Position numbers and translations under genes: made by a program. This document shows positions 43,627-56,500 of a stretch of 64,000 bases of DNA, in pieces; within the stretch, counting starts at the first letter, position 1, and every line of letters begins with the position of its first letter. The notes beneath the pieces are model-generated. The model was not told the DNA's origin and did not search any database. It saw nothing but the letters and a program-made list of their open reading frames with translations. This stretch comes from Blepharisma stoltei (Eukaryota > Ciliophora > Heterotrichea > Heterotrichida > Blepharismidae): contig CAJZBQ010000038.1 of NCBI GenBank assembly GCA_914767885.1, forward strand, positions 434,001-498,000, read 5' to 3'.

Positions 43627-46600
43627 ATGTCGAAGGAGTTGAATCAAGTATCAAAAGAATTCTGAATGCCAGACACCTCAGCTAAATCTTGTGCTCGCTG
43701 TGACAAACCATTTACAACTTTTAGGAGAAGACATCACTGCCGCTATTGTGGACTGATTTTCTGTTCCAAATGTACAAGTAAAAAATCTCTCCTGTCAAAT
43801 GGTGTCATAATAAATCGATGCTGTCCTCAATGTTTACTAGCTTTAAAATCTCCAAACAAGAAAACTGCAATTCTCCCTACCTTTGCAACAACCACAGATT
43901 TAGATCCTCAACCATCTCCAACAGGAACCCCAAAGCATATGGAAAAATCAGAATCTGCTGATGTAATTAAAGAAGCTGCTGAAGATGATGCTATGTCTGA
44001 TCTCATGTCTCTTGAAGATGAGCATGCTTTGGATAGCGTAAAAGAATTTCTTGGAGAAATTAAATCTGATTCGGATCCTAAACTAGATGCTTATGCAAAT
44101 GAATATTTCGAGCAGCTAGCAAGAGAGTCTATTGTTAAACAAGAACTAGGAAGAGAATGACTAGGATTGATAATTAAATTTTCAAAAGAAATTGTAGAGA
44201 ACTTATGTTCATCAACACAATTCAGAAAAGACTCTATGGACATCAACAATTATTTAAGAATCATTAAAGTCGCCTGGCCTGATACAAGTTTGTCAGAGTA
44301 TATCAATGGAGTTGTTTTTGTCAAAAACATTGCTAATAAAAAAATGAACAAAAGAATTGAAAACCCTAAAATTTTGATCCTCAAAGGCGGCACAGATATC
44401 TACACAAGTGACAAAAAATTGGTCTCCATGGACAGATTAATAGACCAAGAGACCTCACTTGCAGAAATCTTTATCAGAAAACTAGAAAAAATCAGGCCAA
44501 ATGTTATGATTTTAGAAAAAAGTTTGCCTCAAAATATATTGTCAGAGTTTGCCAAAATGCAGATAACGACCATTATGAATGTAAAATTAAAAATAATTGA
44601 ACAAATAGCACGAGCCACCAAGGCAAAAATTTTGAAATCAGTGGACCAAACGTCCACTACTGAAAACTATTTACTCCCACCCCCCCTCCGTGAGCGAACA
44701 AAAAAATTTTGTTCGCTCACGGAGGGGGGTTAATTTTTTTTTTTTTAAAAAAAATTTATATATAAATTTTTATAAAAAATATTTTTTTCGAAATTTAAAA
44801 AAATCCTAATTTGCAAAAATTGGGAAGCAAATATTAATTTAATTTGCAAAATTTATGTTTTAAAACGCAATTTGTTTAAAATTAAACAGAATTAGCTCTA
44901 GATTTCATTATACTAATTATCACTTATATATCAAAATTTTTTTCCATTAAAATTTTTTCTATTAAAAAAAATTTTTGTTCACTCACGGAGGGTGGGTTTT
45001 TGGTCAAAAAATGGCGATTTTTCTAATGGTTTTGTTCGCTCACGGAGGGGGGGGGGGAGTTAGGGACTTGTGGGGTGTTCTATCTTGATACTTTAGAAAA
45101 GCAAAGCTATGTGTTTTTTAAAGACCCACTAGATACCACAAGGGCTGGAAGCTTAATTCTGTCAGGAACTGATAAGTTTGAGCTTAAGAAAGTGAAAGAG
45201 GCGGTAAAAGATTTAGTAATCCAATATAGAAATATCAAGCTTGAGCTGCATTTTTTTATCCAAAGCGGAATTAGACCAATCCCTAATATTTTTTCTGCAT
45301 TTAAATCATCAGCTAGTCAGTTTAAGTATTTAGTTATATCAAATATCAATAACAGTATGTGCACTAAACCGACTACTCAGAATATTTCTTATTATAAAGG
45401 CGAAGATATGACGCTAGGAGATTTTATAAATTCTATTATAATTTCCTTTTAATTGCCCAGTAGAAATTTCAAGCCATTTCTTATAGATAAAATAATATAA
45501 TCATATATACTATTAAAAAAAGCAATGATACCTGCCCTTCTGGCTGTGAAAGTAACCTAAGCGACCATTCTACCTATTACATAAAAAACGGCGGCAGAAT
45601 AAAAATGTATTTTGCTAAATCTCATCAAAATCCTTCACAAGAAATCATGATGAAAAAAGAATGCAAAGCTTGTGGAAAGAGTACCATAGTAACAACTCCA
45701 CTATCAAAATCAGCATGGGAATATTCATTTTATAAATTCATCAATAATTTTTTTACAAAAACTGATTTTCTCAATGAAAAAAACTGCCCTCATGATTTTT
45801 ATAAGCTAGCGAAATTTTCTTTTCATATACAAGGCATAAAAATTGTGTTTGAATGGGAAGAAAACCCAGTTTATGACTTAATACCAATGTCAAATTCCAA
45901 AGAAACTACTAGGTTTTATGCAAATTTTATGAGAAATAAGTTTGATGAAACGAGGTCTTGCGCAAAGGAAGTTTTTGACGATTTGTTAAGACAAAGCAAA
46001 GAGATGATTTTAAAACTTAGTGTTGAGTCAATAGGAAATGAGTCAAAATCCCAGCTGCAAGGGATTGATATAATTAGGGAAGAATTGGTGACGATCGGAG
46101 ATACAATAACTTCAAGCCTGTGCAAGCTACTAGATATGGAAGTTTGTCTTAACTTAACTTAACTTAACTTATTAACCATCACGTTTAACGTCTCCTACGG
46201 GGTTGCTCTTCCAGGACTACCACCACGCTCTCGTCGCTCGGGGCCCACTAGTTGCTGGACAACTAGCTTTGATCTCCAACGTGCGCCTCCTGCGCAATGT
46301 TCCGGCTTCGACGGCTCATGAATGAGCTACTTTCTCTGTAACGAGGGTTGTCTGCTGGGAAATTCCAAAAAATGGGATTTCTGGCCGACTTTCGGCAAAA
46401 AGGGGAAAACTTTGTAGCCCGGGGCGAAACTCCCGGTTTCTCGCTAGGGACTTGCCCGAATGGCCTAGGGATTACTTGCAGGCGCTGCTGGGCTTCTCCT
46501 TTCCAACTCCAAGCCTCCTCTTCCCTCGAGGTAAAATCCTAACCCGAGAACGGACTGGGATCAGGCTCTGTACACTGCCAGAATTGCTTACCTGATATTA

Positions 46601-48270
46601 CTGTCCATCTCTAGCTAGGCAAAACCTTGCCGGATATAATTAAATAGGGCTCGAAACTGTCTGGCCGAGAGGCTAGACCCAAGTTGAGACGCCATATTTA
46701 ATTATATGGAAGTTTGTCAATTTAAATGCCATTTAGATATAGACACTTATAAAAGATCATTATTTTTGCAAGCTTGCTCAATTAAAGTTTCACTTGAAGA
46801 TACAGCCTCTAAGCTAAAACGACTAAAAAAAGGTTCAAAACATATAAATAAAGAACCAAAAAATCCTCCGCTCTCTAGATCAAGCAGCTCAGGGCCTGAT
46901 AATCGAAAATCCCCAGCCCAAACTCCAACCCCAGAAGGGAAGATTTATCCATCCCTCAGTGCAATATCTTCTCAAGACTTCGAATCTCTCGAGCAGACTC
47001 ATAGAAACTCTGCAATCTCTACACCTATCGATAATTTCGACAAAGATGACGAATTCCTCCAAAGCGAGCATTTCAATATATTGCAAAAAGGAAATTTAAC
47101 ATTACCATTAGGCTATAATGATTTATGTGTCCCAGTCGAAGAAACAGATTCTTTATCTATCATTGCCTATGCATTGAACTCTCAACGCTATTTTGATGAA
47201 ATCGCCTGCAATATTAGAAAAACTGAAAATTCTGCTGACCAAATAGAAGCAGATTTATTGTCTGGCGATGAGAAGCATTTTAAATTCAGCGTTTCTACTT
47301 ATGAAGATGAAATGATTGGACTTGCACACAAAGATGGGGTTAGAAGATTGTATGGATCTCATATGAAAATACAAGTGACGGCGTATTTTCCGAAACAGTT
47401 TCATGCGATTAGAGAATATTCTTATGAGCCACATGATGAATTTTTATGGTGGGTTAAATTTAATATTGAATTTTCATATAAAAAATTGGCATATTATTGT
47501 ATAAATTAAGCCTTAAAATGATTAGTGTATAGCTATTATTTACTATAAAAAGAATAATTTCAATAACAAGCTCTCAGAATAGCCAAGAGCAGCTTGGCAA
47601 AAGCAGAGCAGTTTTCCGGAAATCTTTAAATGGAAAATACATCTTAAAAACTATAGATGAAAAAGAATTTCGGATGTTTATTGACCTAACTCCTAACTAT
47701 TTCAGGCACGTTTGCAAAAATTATTTCCACAATATGCCTTCAAGGCTTGTGAAAACTATTGGAGCATTCAAAATTTCTGTCAAAAACTACAGCACAGGCC
47801 GAAATAAGCTAGAATGGGCTTTATTATCAGAAAACTTAGGCTTTGCGATGCCTTCACCTTTATATGTTTACGACTTAAAAGGCACCTCAAACCATAAAAG
47901 AAGAGTAAAAGAAGGCGACACTCGGACCAAAATGGATTTAAATTTCATAGAAGACTTTAAAGGAATCCCTATAACTTTAGCTCCTGAAGTTAAGCGCATT
48001 TTTGATGCTACAATTTGGAACGATACACTGTTTTTAGCAAAGCAAAATGTAATTGATTATTCTTTGCTGATTATGGTGTCACTAGAACATAGAAAAATTG
48101 CTGCGGGGATTATTGATTATATGGAGCAATATACTTTTGAAAAGGCGATTGAAAGCAAGTATAAAGCTGTAATTACAGATCAACTACCGACGATTACACA
48201 TCCGACAATCTATAAGGAGAGGTATAGAAGTCAGTTAATTGAAAGCTATTTCATGTCTCTTGAAGACTAA
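43627..48270 (+). CDS. FAB1: Fab1/PIKfyve-type phosphatidylinositol-3-phosphate 5-kinase
   Basis: Coding parts are 43627-44673, 45063-45438, 45516-46148, 46719-47446 and 47566-48270; 1162 aa. The FYVE domain near the start (FWMPDTSAKSCARCDKPFTT, RRRHHCRYCG) binds PI3P. A Cpn60/TCP1-like region follows (ILILKGGTDIY, LGTCGVFYLD after excision), then the Cys-rich CCR (DTCPSGCE, ECKACGK). The kinase end has LGKSRAVFRKSLNGKYILK, VYDLKGTSNHKRRV, VIDYSLLIMV and IIDYMEQYTFEKAIES. The product makes PI(3,5)P2 on endosomes and vacuoles. Four insertions break it. The last junction has two in-frame options differing by 11 codons. Confidence 0.95.
44671..45059. mobile_element. IES made of MITE A (copy A6), pointer TTA
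   Basis: TTA at 44671-44673 and 45060-45062; 389 bp. A full family A element in reverse orientation with intact hairpin end. Excision gives TENY|LGTCGVFYLD, the conserved Fab1 LGTC site. Confidence 0.92.
45433..45509. mobile_element. Short IES (77 bp), pointer CTATTA
   Basis: CTATTA at 45433-45438 and 45510-45515. Joining gives INSI|KKSNDTCPSGCE in frame and removes a stop. Confidence 0.85.
46134..46703 (-). mobile_element. SINE-like retroposon S6 as an IES in FAB1, 15-bp repeat
   Basis: Target duplication ATATGGAAGTTTGTC at 46134-46148 and 46704-46718. The minus-strand head has an A-box-like TGGCGTCTCAACTTGG (46678-46694), then a B-box-like GTTTCGAGCCC (46647-46657) about 37 nt on, as in tRNA genes. 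The 3' end carries TTAAC repeats (46149-46170). Removing one repeat copy joins LLDMEVC to QFKCHLD exactly. Confidence 0.88.
47445..47563. mobile_element. Short IES before the FAB1 kinase domain, pointer TA (provisional)
   Basis: TA 47445-47446 to TA 47564-47565 gives DEFL|TSSQNSQEQLGKS, close to the family spacing before GGKS. An alternative pointer TTTCA (47472/47558) is also in frame and keeps WWVKFNIEFS. Stops in the interval show that something must be removed. Confidence 0.6.
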
Positions 48271-48330
48271 GCTGTCTAATAATTCATTTTCTTCTTAAAT
48301 AAGCTTTTTAGTTGAGATTGATAAAATTAT

Positions 48331-48645
48331 ATGGATAATTTTTTGGATAATTTAATCCCATATCAGGGCAATGAAGGCTTGGAAGCCAAAGATTTGATAT
48401 TCAGAAACTATATCCCAAAGAATGATTCTTTAAAAGAGTTTATAGTGCATGCTCCGACAACAGTAGCTGAAACAGAACTTGAGATAGAAAGAGATATCAA
48501 GCAATCTGTAAGGGAGTTTAATATGCAGCAAGAAGAACCTCTGACAATTATACCACAAAAGCCTAATATGGACTTAAAAAAGAGCTTAGATCGAAAGCTA
48601 AATGTGCTTATCTCTCTCTTTCGAGGCAAGCAAAATTTTTTTTAA
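48331..48645 (+). CDS. Hypothetical protein; 3' end overlaps a decayed element
   Basis: 104-aa frame (MDNFLDNLIPYQGNEG onward) that ends just inside A-like DNA. Beyond it, a frame NKKTEAAIIQLLKNKLSEKN (48818-48885) looks like the real C-terminus. The obvious element ends (TTTAA) leave the join one base out of frame. A TATC pointer (48608/48843) would be in frame. No family recognised. Confidence 0.45.
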   Translation: MDNFLDNLIPYQGNEGLEAKDLIFRNYIPKNDSLKEFIVHAPTTVAETELEIERDIKQSVREFNMQQEEPLTIIPQKPNMDLKKSLDRKLNVLISLFRGKQNFF

Positions 48646-48822
48646 TCTCACACTAAAATCCTTTTTCGTAAAAATTAATTTATAATTTATGTTCTAGAGT
48701 GCAAGTGGTTAAAAATATAATACATTTGATTATATACCAAAATATTTTTTCTCATTACGAAGTTTTTTTCCAAAAAATAAGGATTTTTCCAAAGGTTTTG
48801 CTCGCTCAGACGGGAGGATTTA
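48646..48822. mobile_element. Decayed family A-like element
   Basis: The right end TTTTGCTCGCTCAGACGGGAGGATTTAA and the segment CAAAAAATAAGGATTTTTCCAA match the two-direct-motif end of family A with many changes. Left end near TTTTAATCTCACACT. The short length shows internal loss. Confidence 0.6.
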
Positions 48823-49131
48823 ACAAGAAAACAGAAGCTGCTATCATTCAGCTATTAAAAAACAAATTGTCAGAAAAAAATAAATAATGCGTATTGTTTT
48901 AGTTAAATTCTCGTATAAGAGCTAAAAAGCCTAATAAATTACATAGTAAGATCAGGAAATGCTTGTTTATATCTGTCTTTATTTTAAAATATCGTTATTA
49001 TATATAAAATAAGATAAGTGAACTAATCTATTAATGGAACTTAGAAGAAATATTTTATTTGTTTTAATTTCTATTTGAATTTTATAAATTTACTTATTAA
49101 TTAATAAAGGAGTTATATCTTTATAATTTAT

Positions 49132-52034
49132 ATGCTCAGGAATCAAGTATACGTAGAAATCCTAAATGCAAGCCATGCTATCTCTTTACAAAATGCAGCA
49201 TTAACAGGAGCAATATCTCGTCTCTTAGATCGACTCTGCCAAAGCGAAGTTCTAGTAATGTCAAATAATGCGAAGTTACAAATTCCCAGAACATCTCGGC
49301 ACGAGCTCGACATATACACGCCTTATCTTATTATCCAAGCTTTTATTCCTAACTCCCCTTTTCTCAGCAAGCAGTCCATTGGAAAAATCCATATTTTTGC
49401 AAAAAAAACCACCTTCTGTCAGCGAGAAAAAAAAATTATTAAAAATATTTTAGTATGCAATGATATATATAGGGCTTTCCCTTGAATAGCCTGATAACGG
49501 GCTGGCTTCATCCCGTTATCAGGCTATTCAAGGGAAAGCCCTATATATTATAAGGGGATCTCTAGGCAATTCTGTTGAATTTAAAACAGCTTACATTTTA
49601 AAGTATAAATCTTTTAATTTTCAATTTGATTCTTTTGAATATCAAAAATATTAACCCCTACGAACAGAAATTTTTTGTTAGATCATGAAGGGGGTAAAGG
49701 AAAGCAATTTAACATCGAAATTTCAGTCACAGACACTTCAGCTATGAAAAGGAAGCTTATTTTTACACAGTGCCGAGGAATAATAAGAAATTCTCTCCAT
49801 TCAAGAATACTTAGTTCTTAATTAAGATTATAGAAAAGATTTCTGTGATACTTCAAAAGGGTAATTATCTCCACTTTGCTTTGAGACTGCCTGCCTTCTA
49901 TGATCCTCCGGAATAGGCTCGCCGGAGTGTAATGGGATGGGCCGCCATGCCGTACGTCCGCCTTCCAAAAAATTCGAAAATGAATTTTCTGGCCAAGTTG
50001 CCGACCAAGTTGGAATTTTTAGCCTAAGGCGAACTCGAGGAAACTGTCCGATTGGTCCAGAGGACATTGCTGGGGGTGTCCTTTTGCAACTCTAAGCATC
50101 TATCTTCCCTAGAGGTAAAACCTTGACCTGGAAGTAGCTACGGCTAGCCTAATCCGAAATTGCGCTCCACCAGACCAAGTAAAACCTTGCTGGATACTCA
50201 TTACTGAGCACCATCCATCTTTTCACAAAATCCCGTGGTTTCCCTGCTACAGGTGTTAAGAGGAAGGTTAGTTCGCTAATCCATTTATGTATATCCATTC
50301 AAGAATCCAAAATACCATAATAAACCGAGATCAGTGGACTAATATATGTATTGATGTCTCCTTATTCAATTTGGAATGCTTTGGTTCAACTTTTCATCAT
50401 ATAGACTCTGTTACGATTTCTGGATTTTGCAGAATACGAAAGATATTTGGTTGCAAATTTCCATTAAAGGATTCAAATGAGCGGATGAACACTCACTCCC
50501 CCCCCTTTAAATTGGAACTAAAAATTTTGTTCCAATTTAAAGGGGGGTTAATTTTTTTTTAAAAAAAATATCAATATACAATTTTTATAAAATATATAAA
50601 AAATTAAAAAAAACAAATTTCCAAAACTTATCGAATTAGATTAATAAATTTGTTTAATAAAACGCTATTTACTCTTTATCCTTTAAAAAAAGCAAGATAT
50701 AACTAAATTTTCATTATTAGTTAATACGCCACTATTAATTGGTATCAAAGTTATTTACACAAAAATTATTATTTTTATTGATAAAGAAAATTAAAAAAAA
50801 AACATGTTAGAAAATTTATCGATCAAAGTGCTAATTTTGTTTAAATAAGATGTTATTATATACTCTATTCTTTAAAATAAAGCAAGAAATAAGTAAATTT
50901 TTAAATTTTATAAAGAATTCCTATTGAATTTATGTCAAAACTATTTAAATAAAAAATATCATTTTTATCAAAAAAAAAACAAAAATGTTTTTGAAAATTT
51001 TAAAAAAAAAAAAAATTAATTTTTTTTTTAAAATTTACAATCAAGGATAATAAATTTATTTAAATAAGATACTCTTTATACTTTTATCTTTAAAAAAGAG
51101 CAAGATATAACTAAATTTTTAATTTTAGTTAATAAGAAACATTTTAATTTATATTAAAACTTTTACATAAAAATTATATATAATTTTTTATTATAAAATT
51201 AAATTTTGTTCCAATTTAAAGGGGGTTAATTTACCAAAAGTGGAAATTTTACCGATATTTTGTTCCAATTTAAAGGGGGGGAGTCAGCTGAAGCATGAAA
51301 TATTGCCTGATGCTTATGAGTTTCCTGATATTTTATACATTATTTGAAAAAATTTATTTTTATATTGATAAATTAGGACTTTATTTTACAGAAATCAGGG
51401 CCTGATCTTGGTACAAAAATATTTAGTCTCTATAATAGATATATCTGCATTATCTCAAATAATAAACCCTGGGAAAATCTCAGTAGAAACCCCACTTCCT
51501 GATGCTCCAAGTAGAGTAGCTAATTATTCTCCAAATCTGTCCAAGCGACAAGAATATTTTTTAGAAGATTCTCCACAAAGGTCAATAAAAATTAAAAGGA
51601 AAAATTTAATTGAGTCAAAAGTATATGATAAACTTATAATGGGGCAGTTTGGCCCAAATCCATTCAAGCAAAGCAAGCATAATGCTGATTTTTACAGTAA
51701 AAGTATTGTTCCCCAAAAATCGACACCACAGATGGCTCCACCACCCATAAGAACTAAACCAAATCGGAGGACAATTTTTAACGATGATGCTCCCCAAAAA
51801 GAGTCTAAATCGTTCAGAATCAGTCATGAAGATAACAGTTTTATTGGTCTAAATGAATATGGAGTTGATATCAAGCCAAAAAGCAGCTTATATGAGCAAT
51901 ATATGGGTGCAGTAACTACTATAAGACATCATACACCGCCTTTTGTAAATTTAGATAATGAAGGCTTGACATATGATCCTGTATCAAAAAATTATTCACT
52001 TCCAGCGGAAGTGGTGTGAAGAGACAACTTTTAA
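49132..52034 (+). CDS. CFAP20-domain-containing protein (CFAP20DC-like)
   Basis: Coding parts are 49132-49352, 49698-49808, 50307-50495, 51287-51335, 51389-51410 and 51427-52034; 399 aa. Four IESs and one 16-nt intron (51411-51426) are removed. The N-terminal 190 residues follow the CFAP20/DUF667 fold: QVYVEILNASHAISLQ, IIQAFIPKGKQFNIEISVTD, MKRKLIFTQC, WTNICIDVSLF and FCRIRKIFGCKFP. The remainder is Pro/Ser-rich with short motifs and probably disordered. CFAP20-type proteins act in cilia and on doublet microtubules, fitting a ciliate. It is the most fragmented small gene in the window, with one insertion per about 300 coding bases. Confidence 0.85.
49350..49694. mobile_element. IES of old family A type with an inserted perfect hairpin, pointer TAA
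   Basis: TAA at 49350-49352 and 49695-49697; 345 bp. Ends CTCCCCTTTTCTCAGCAAGC and GATCATGAAGGGGG. At 49465-49548 sits a near-perfect palindrome with 37-bp arms (CCCTTGAATAGCCTGATAAC and its complement). Excision gives QAFIP|KGKQFNIEIS. Confidence 0.85.
49796..50293 (-). mobile_element. SINE-like retroposon S7 as an IES, 13-bp repeat
   Basis: TCCATTCAAGAAT at 49796-49808 and 50294-50306. GC-rich body with the family segment AAAAAATTCGAAAATGAATT followed by TTCTGGCC (49965-49992). Head leftward from about 50290. Excision gives RNSLHSRI|QNTIINRDQW. The repeat contains no TA dinucleotide. Confidence 0.85.
50493..51283. mobile_element. IES made of MITE family F (copy F2), pointer TCA
   Basis: TCA at 50493-50495 and 51284-51286; 791 bp. 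Ends as in F1 with motif TTTAAATTGGAACAAAA (hairpin pair left, two direct copies right). The core has about three diverged tandem units of about 200 bp containing AAAGCAAGATATAACTAAAT. Excision gives NERMNT|QLKHEILPDAYE. Confidence 0.88.
51329..51381. mobile_element. Short IES (53 bp), pointer TATTTTA
   Basis: TATTTTA at 51329-51335 and 51382-51388. Removal, together with the 16-nt intron 30 bp downstream, gives EFPDIL|QKSGPDL|VSIIDIS in frame. Confidence 0.8.
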
Positions 52035-52118
52035 TGTTAATTTTTTTATTTATATTATTTTTAATAAATATAAACATTACTAACGATTAGCCTTTGCCTA
52101 TAGGGAATAGGGCAGATT

Positions 52119-53057
52119 CTATTTCATAATCATTGTAATAGGTATAAAAACTTCTTCTATCGATGGTTTATTATAGCAAATTGGGAGAAATATTAAGGCA
52201 AAGACCCAAAAAGTGCTTAAGCCGCCTGAAATCAATAATGAAATCCCAAGAATGTAATTTTCTCCTCCAAAAGGGTTTGAGGTGGATAGCAAAATGTATT
52301 TATTCCCATCAAAGTTAGATACATCAAATTCTGTATAAATATTACTTTCGTCAATAGTGATTTTATAATCACCTTTTTCAAGTGACTGATCTATTATACC
52401 TCATAATTTTTTTAAATTCGGAGACGCCCCATTTCTCATTCATACAGCAAAATGCTTGTTTTCCATATCAGTCCATTGCTTGGTTTTCCAGTTCTTTAAA
52501 TTTTTATATTTGGATTTATTATCAGTATTTCAGGCTATGTCGCTCTCTTTAATGCTTATTCCATCAATAGAAAAAGTATCGTTAAATAGACTAGCTGCTG
52601 CAAGCCCACATGGTATAGCAGGATCATCATTTTCTTCATCTGTAGCAAGATCATCAGGAATTGTGTAGTCTAAATCTGACATTTTGACTATGGGCTCACA
52701 GGAAGATAAAGCTCCAACTTTTTTGTAATTTCCTTGAAGCTGATCTAAATTTCTTGATTTCATATATTTTCGGTGATTTTGGTAATATCCTTCAATTTCA
52801 TAATATAAATATACAGGTGAGGTCATTTTTTCAGAAATTGTAATAGTTATATCACACTTAGAAAGGCCACAATCATATGATTTTTTATAGGATACAAGCT
52901 GAGAGGAATAGACTATTAGGATTATGCCTAAAGTTGAACAAGAGATAGCAAAAAATCCAAAGAAACAGAGTCCGAATTTTTTATTTGGCACAAAATCATA
53001 AGCTTTGAATTGACTTGGGTGGCATTTTTGCTTCGATTTTCTTGATTGTTCATTCAT
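52119..53057 (-). CDS. CDC50: CDC50/LEM3 family protein (P4-ATPase subunit), copy 2
   Basis: 312 aa, ATG 53055-53057, stop TAG 52119-52121, several TGA as Trp. It shares the landmarks of the copy at 37058: SPVYLYYEIEGYYQNHRKYM, IPCGLAAASLFNDTF, HFAVWMR and GGENYILGISLLISGG. Two membrane segments flank a large lumenal domain. No intron or IES. Two family members suggest distinct flippase partners. Confidence 0.93.
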
Positions 53058-53300
53058 ATTTTTTAAAATATAAAATTAATATCTACAGTCGTATTTTAGA
53101 AATTTATGATTATTCAAATTATTGTTTATTAATCTAGTCAGTTTAAAATATTATCCCTTTATCCTCTAATACTTAAAAATTCCTAAAATTTTAAGTCAAT
53201 TAGCCTGCCAAGCAATATACTGCATCAATTATGATTTGAGAAAATCACTTAAAATATGATTTTAATGCTAATTTATACTGATTTTAAAAAATGCAAAAAT

Positions 53301-53371
53301 GCATCATCCGGGACTCGAACCCGGGTCGACTGCTTGGAAGGCAACCATCCTAACCTCTAGACTAATGATGC
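53301..53371 (-). tRNA. tRNA-Gly (anticodon UCC)
   Basis: A 71-nt cloverleaf on the minus strand. The acceptor GCATCAT/ATGATGC pairs fully over 7 bp. The T arm is CCGGG-TTCGAGT-CCCGG. The anticodon loop CTTCCAA has TCC. No intron and no encoded CCA. A T-rich run follows at the 3' side. Confidence 0.95.
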
Positions 53372-53567
53372 AACATATCATTCCATCACAAAGAAAAGCT
53401 AAATACTTAAATCTCAGTTTTCCAAGCACACATTCAGATCTTCTCTAACTCCATAATTATTAAATTCACTTAAAAATCCAAAATTGATCTATTAGAAGAT
53501 TTATTAATAAAAACACAAATTATCCTCTATACTTATTGTGGTGAGCTTCAATTTGATTTCTATCAAC

Positions 53568-56500
53568 CTAAATAACTCTTACAGCAGTCTGAATATTTTG
53601 GAGAGGCCTAACTAGCGCTTGCTTTGACGGCATTTTAATTCCAGCCGCATTCCCAAACCCTTGTAAAATCGAATAAGCTCCACTCATAAACGTTTCCACA
53701 AGCTTAATACTTTCAATCGAAAAAGTTTTGACAAGCCCAACAAGTGCTTGCTTGGTTCCATCTACAGCTGACTCTGAATTATAAGGCAAAGATATAACAT
53801 CATAAAGTGCCGCGCCTAGATTGGTCAATGTTGTCATTGGTCCTAGCCCAGAAATTAATTTTACAAGTTCTTTATCGCATATATGTTTAAACCAAAATTT
53901 CCAAGCTTTTAATATAGCTTGCTGTAAATCTCTAGATCCTTTTATTTCGATTTTAGGCAGCATTAAATTAAATCCTTCTATTTGGAATATATTTAAGATA
54001 TTTGCCCCGGGGTGCCTTCCTCCAATACTGTGTGGGATGTAGTCAAGGTTTATTTCAATTTTTTCTATTGTCATTTTTTGGATATAAAGTTTTTTGGGAT
54101 TTTCGGATTGCTGAGGACTTATTTGTCCTGGAACTGTGGCGGTTTTTCGCATTGAAACTTGCTCTTCTGGCTTTCAGTTAGCTAAATCTAGACAAAACTC
54201 GACGAAATGTTGGTCAATGTTGACTTTTAGAGGAAGAAGTTTGGAGGAAATTATAAATTCAATGTCACTTGAGTAGGTGGGTCGAGGTCAGACAGCTGAA
54301 ACTTCTAATTGAAATAAATGGGAGTTTTTTTCTCTGATTTTTGTACTATCGAATTGCAAAAGTTTATTTACAGCGCTGTTTCTTATTATTTCATTATGGT
54401 GAAATTGGTTTGTTTTATGCGTGTAAATTATTACTTTTTTTTAAAAAATAAATATTTGTTTAAAGCAGTTATATTAGATCTTTGATAATAGCATAAATCT
54501 AAAATTTCAAATTCTTCAGCTGTTAAAGCTAATCTTCAAGAATAGTGCAGCTTTTTTGGGAATTTTGAAAACGTTAGCCCAAGATTTTCACTTTTTACCT
54601 GTATAGAACTATATGGATTCCTCAGTGACCCATGTCGAGACTTTCCAGTAAAATCATTTCCTGAATAAACATTTATACACAAATAAAATACACACATAGA
54701 CGCCCGTATTGTTGGAAACCCATGAGCAGGCTTTAGCTGATGGAAATCTGACTCCACAGTATTCGATTTCACTATATTCGGAATTTCTACATGAGTATGA
54801 ATTATCTGTGACTTTCTTACAGATTTCCTTACTCCTCCCATCCATCCATAAGAGACCGCAAAAATTTGCTCGCTTATAGAGTGAGGTTAATTTTGTTTAA
54901 AAATTTATACACAAATTATTGTAAATTTTTTTTTCAAATTTAAAAAAATCTCAATTCGTAAAAATTGGAAAGCAAAAATTAATTTGATTAGTAAAATTTA
55001 TGCTTTAGATGCAAGTTGTTTAAAATTCAAAAAAATTAGCTAGCCCCTGAAACATTGTAGATCATTATTGGCCATCCCATTTTAATTTCCAAAATTAATT
55101 TGTGCTTGTCAACTTTTTTTGAAAAGAAAAATGAAAATGACAAATCTCCGTTTATGGTTTTAAGGTGTCTAATTAGACTTATACTGTATAAGTCAGGTGC
55201 CCTGTACCATATTTTTTCTGATCGGTATTCTGCTGGGGTATAGAGATCTATTAAGCTGCATGAGTTATAGTGGTTTTATTATAATAATTATCATTATATA
55301 TCAAAAATTTTTATATTAAAAACATTTGTTTACGCGGGGTTTTTGATCAAAAGCAGGATTTTTCCAATGGTTTCGCTTATGGAGGGGGAGTTAGAGGTTT
55401 TTTCAGTACTTTTTCTTCTTCTTTTGACCTAAACTCAGGCGACAAATAGTCTTGTAAATTAATATTTTTCAGCTCATCAGGCCTATTCGGATTAATTGTT
55501 AGCCCAGTTATCTGCACAGGATATGTATCCGAATCATCACTGCTTAAATCTGAATCTTTCCTCATCATTTCTATAGGCTCTTCATCATTTGGTAGGCTAA
55601 TAAATTTGCTTAGCACACTAATCGTGTCTTTGCATAAATGGAAAATAACGCATCCAAAATTTGCATGAATTTCCAATAATTCTTCATTTAATATGCAGTT
55701 TCTGACTTCTTCACTTATGAAAATTTTATTGGAGATTGAGGTGCATTGGTCTGATCCAATTAAGCATTCTAGAAATGGTGGGCATTGGTCAGAGTCGTCT
55801 GAAGGGTGGCAGTGTTTATCTTTATGGATTATTGTCATGAAAAATTCAATTGAGTCCATTGATAAGCTTAATACAAATTTTTGGGACTGCAAAAAACGGT
55901 CAAGCTGGATAGGGTTTAACTGGGCTGATAAAATTGGATGATGTATGCGTAAAGGAACAGGGCATTGCAAATAAAGACGTAAAGAGCCTAGTTTTGAATG
56001 TAGACCTATAGAACTAGGAGACCCCAGCATACTTCATAAAGCTAAATCTTCTATATATATAAATGCCCTTGCTTCTTTTATATTATAGCTCACATATAAA
56101 TTTTTAAATAATAAATGAAGCTTAGTCAGTGTGTTGTCTCTTTTTGGGATTTTTATTTCAAATTCTTTAATAAATTCTAAAATACTCACAAAATTATCAG
56201 CACAAATAAGAATATTCTGCAGCATAATTTTACAATCATTTTCTTGGTCTTTTTCAAAGGTAAATAATACAGGATTTTTATCAATTGAATAAATAAGGTT
56301 ACTATCTCCATAATACCCATCAAGAGATTTTACTTCAGTGCTAAAATAAATTTCTTTCCCAGACACACAATTTTTTAGCAGAAAAATTTCAATTTCTTTA
56401 AATTTCACTGAAACTGTCGGAATCCGGCAGCCAACAATAGGATCAATTGTTTTGGTTACGCTTGCATCAAGAGTATAGCATGATTGCATTGAATTAGGCT

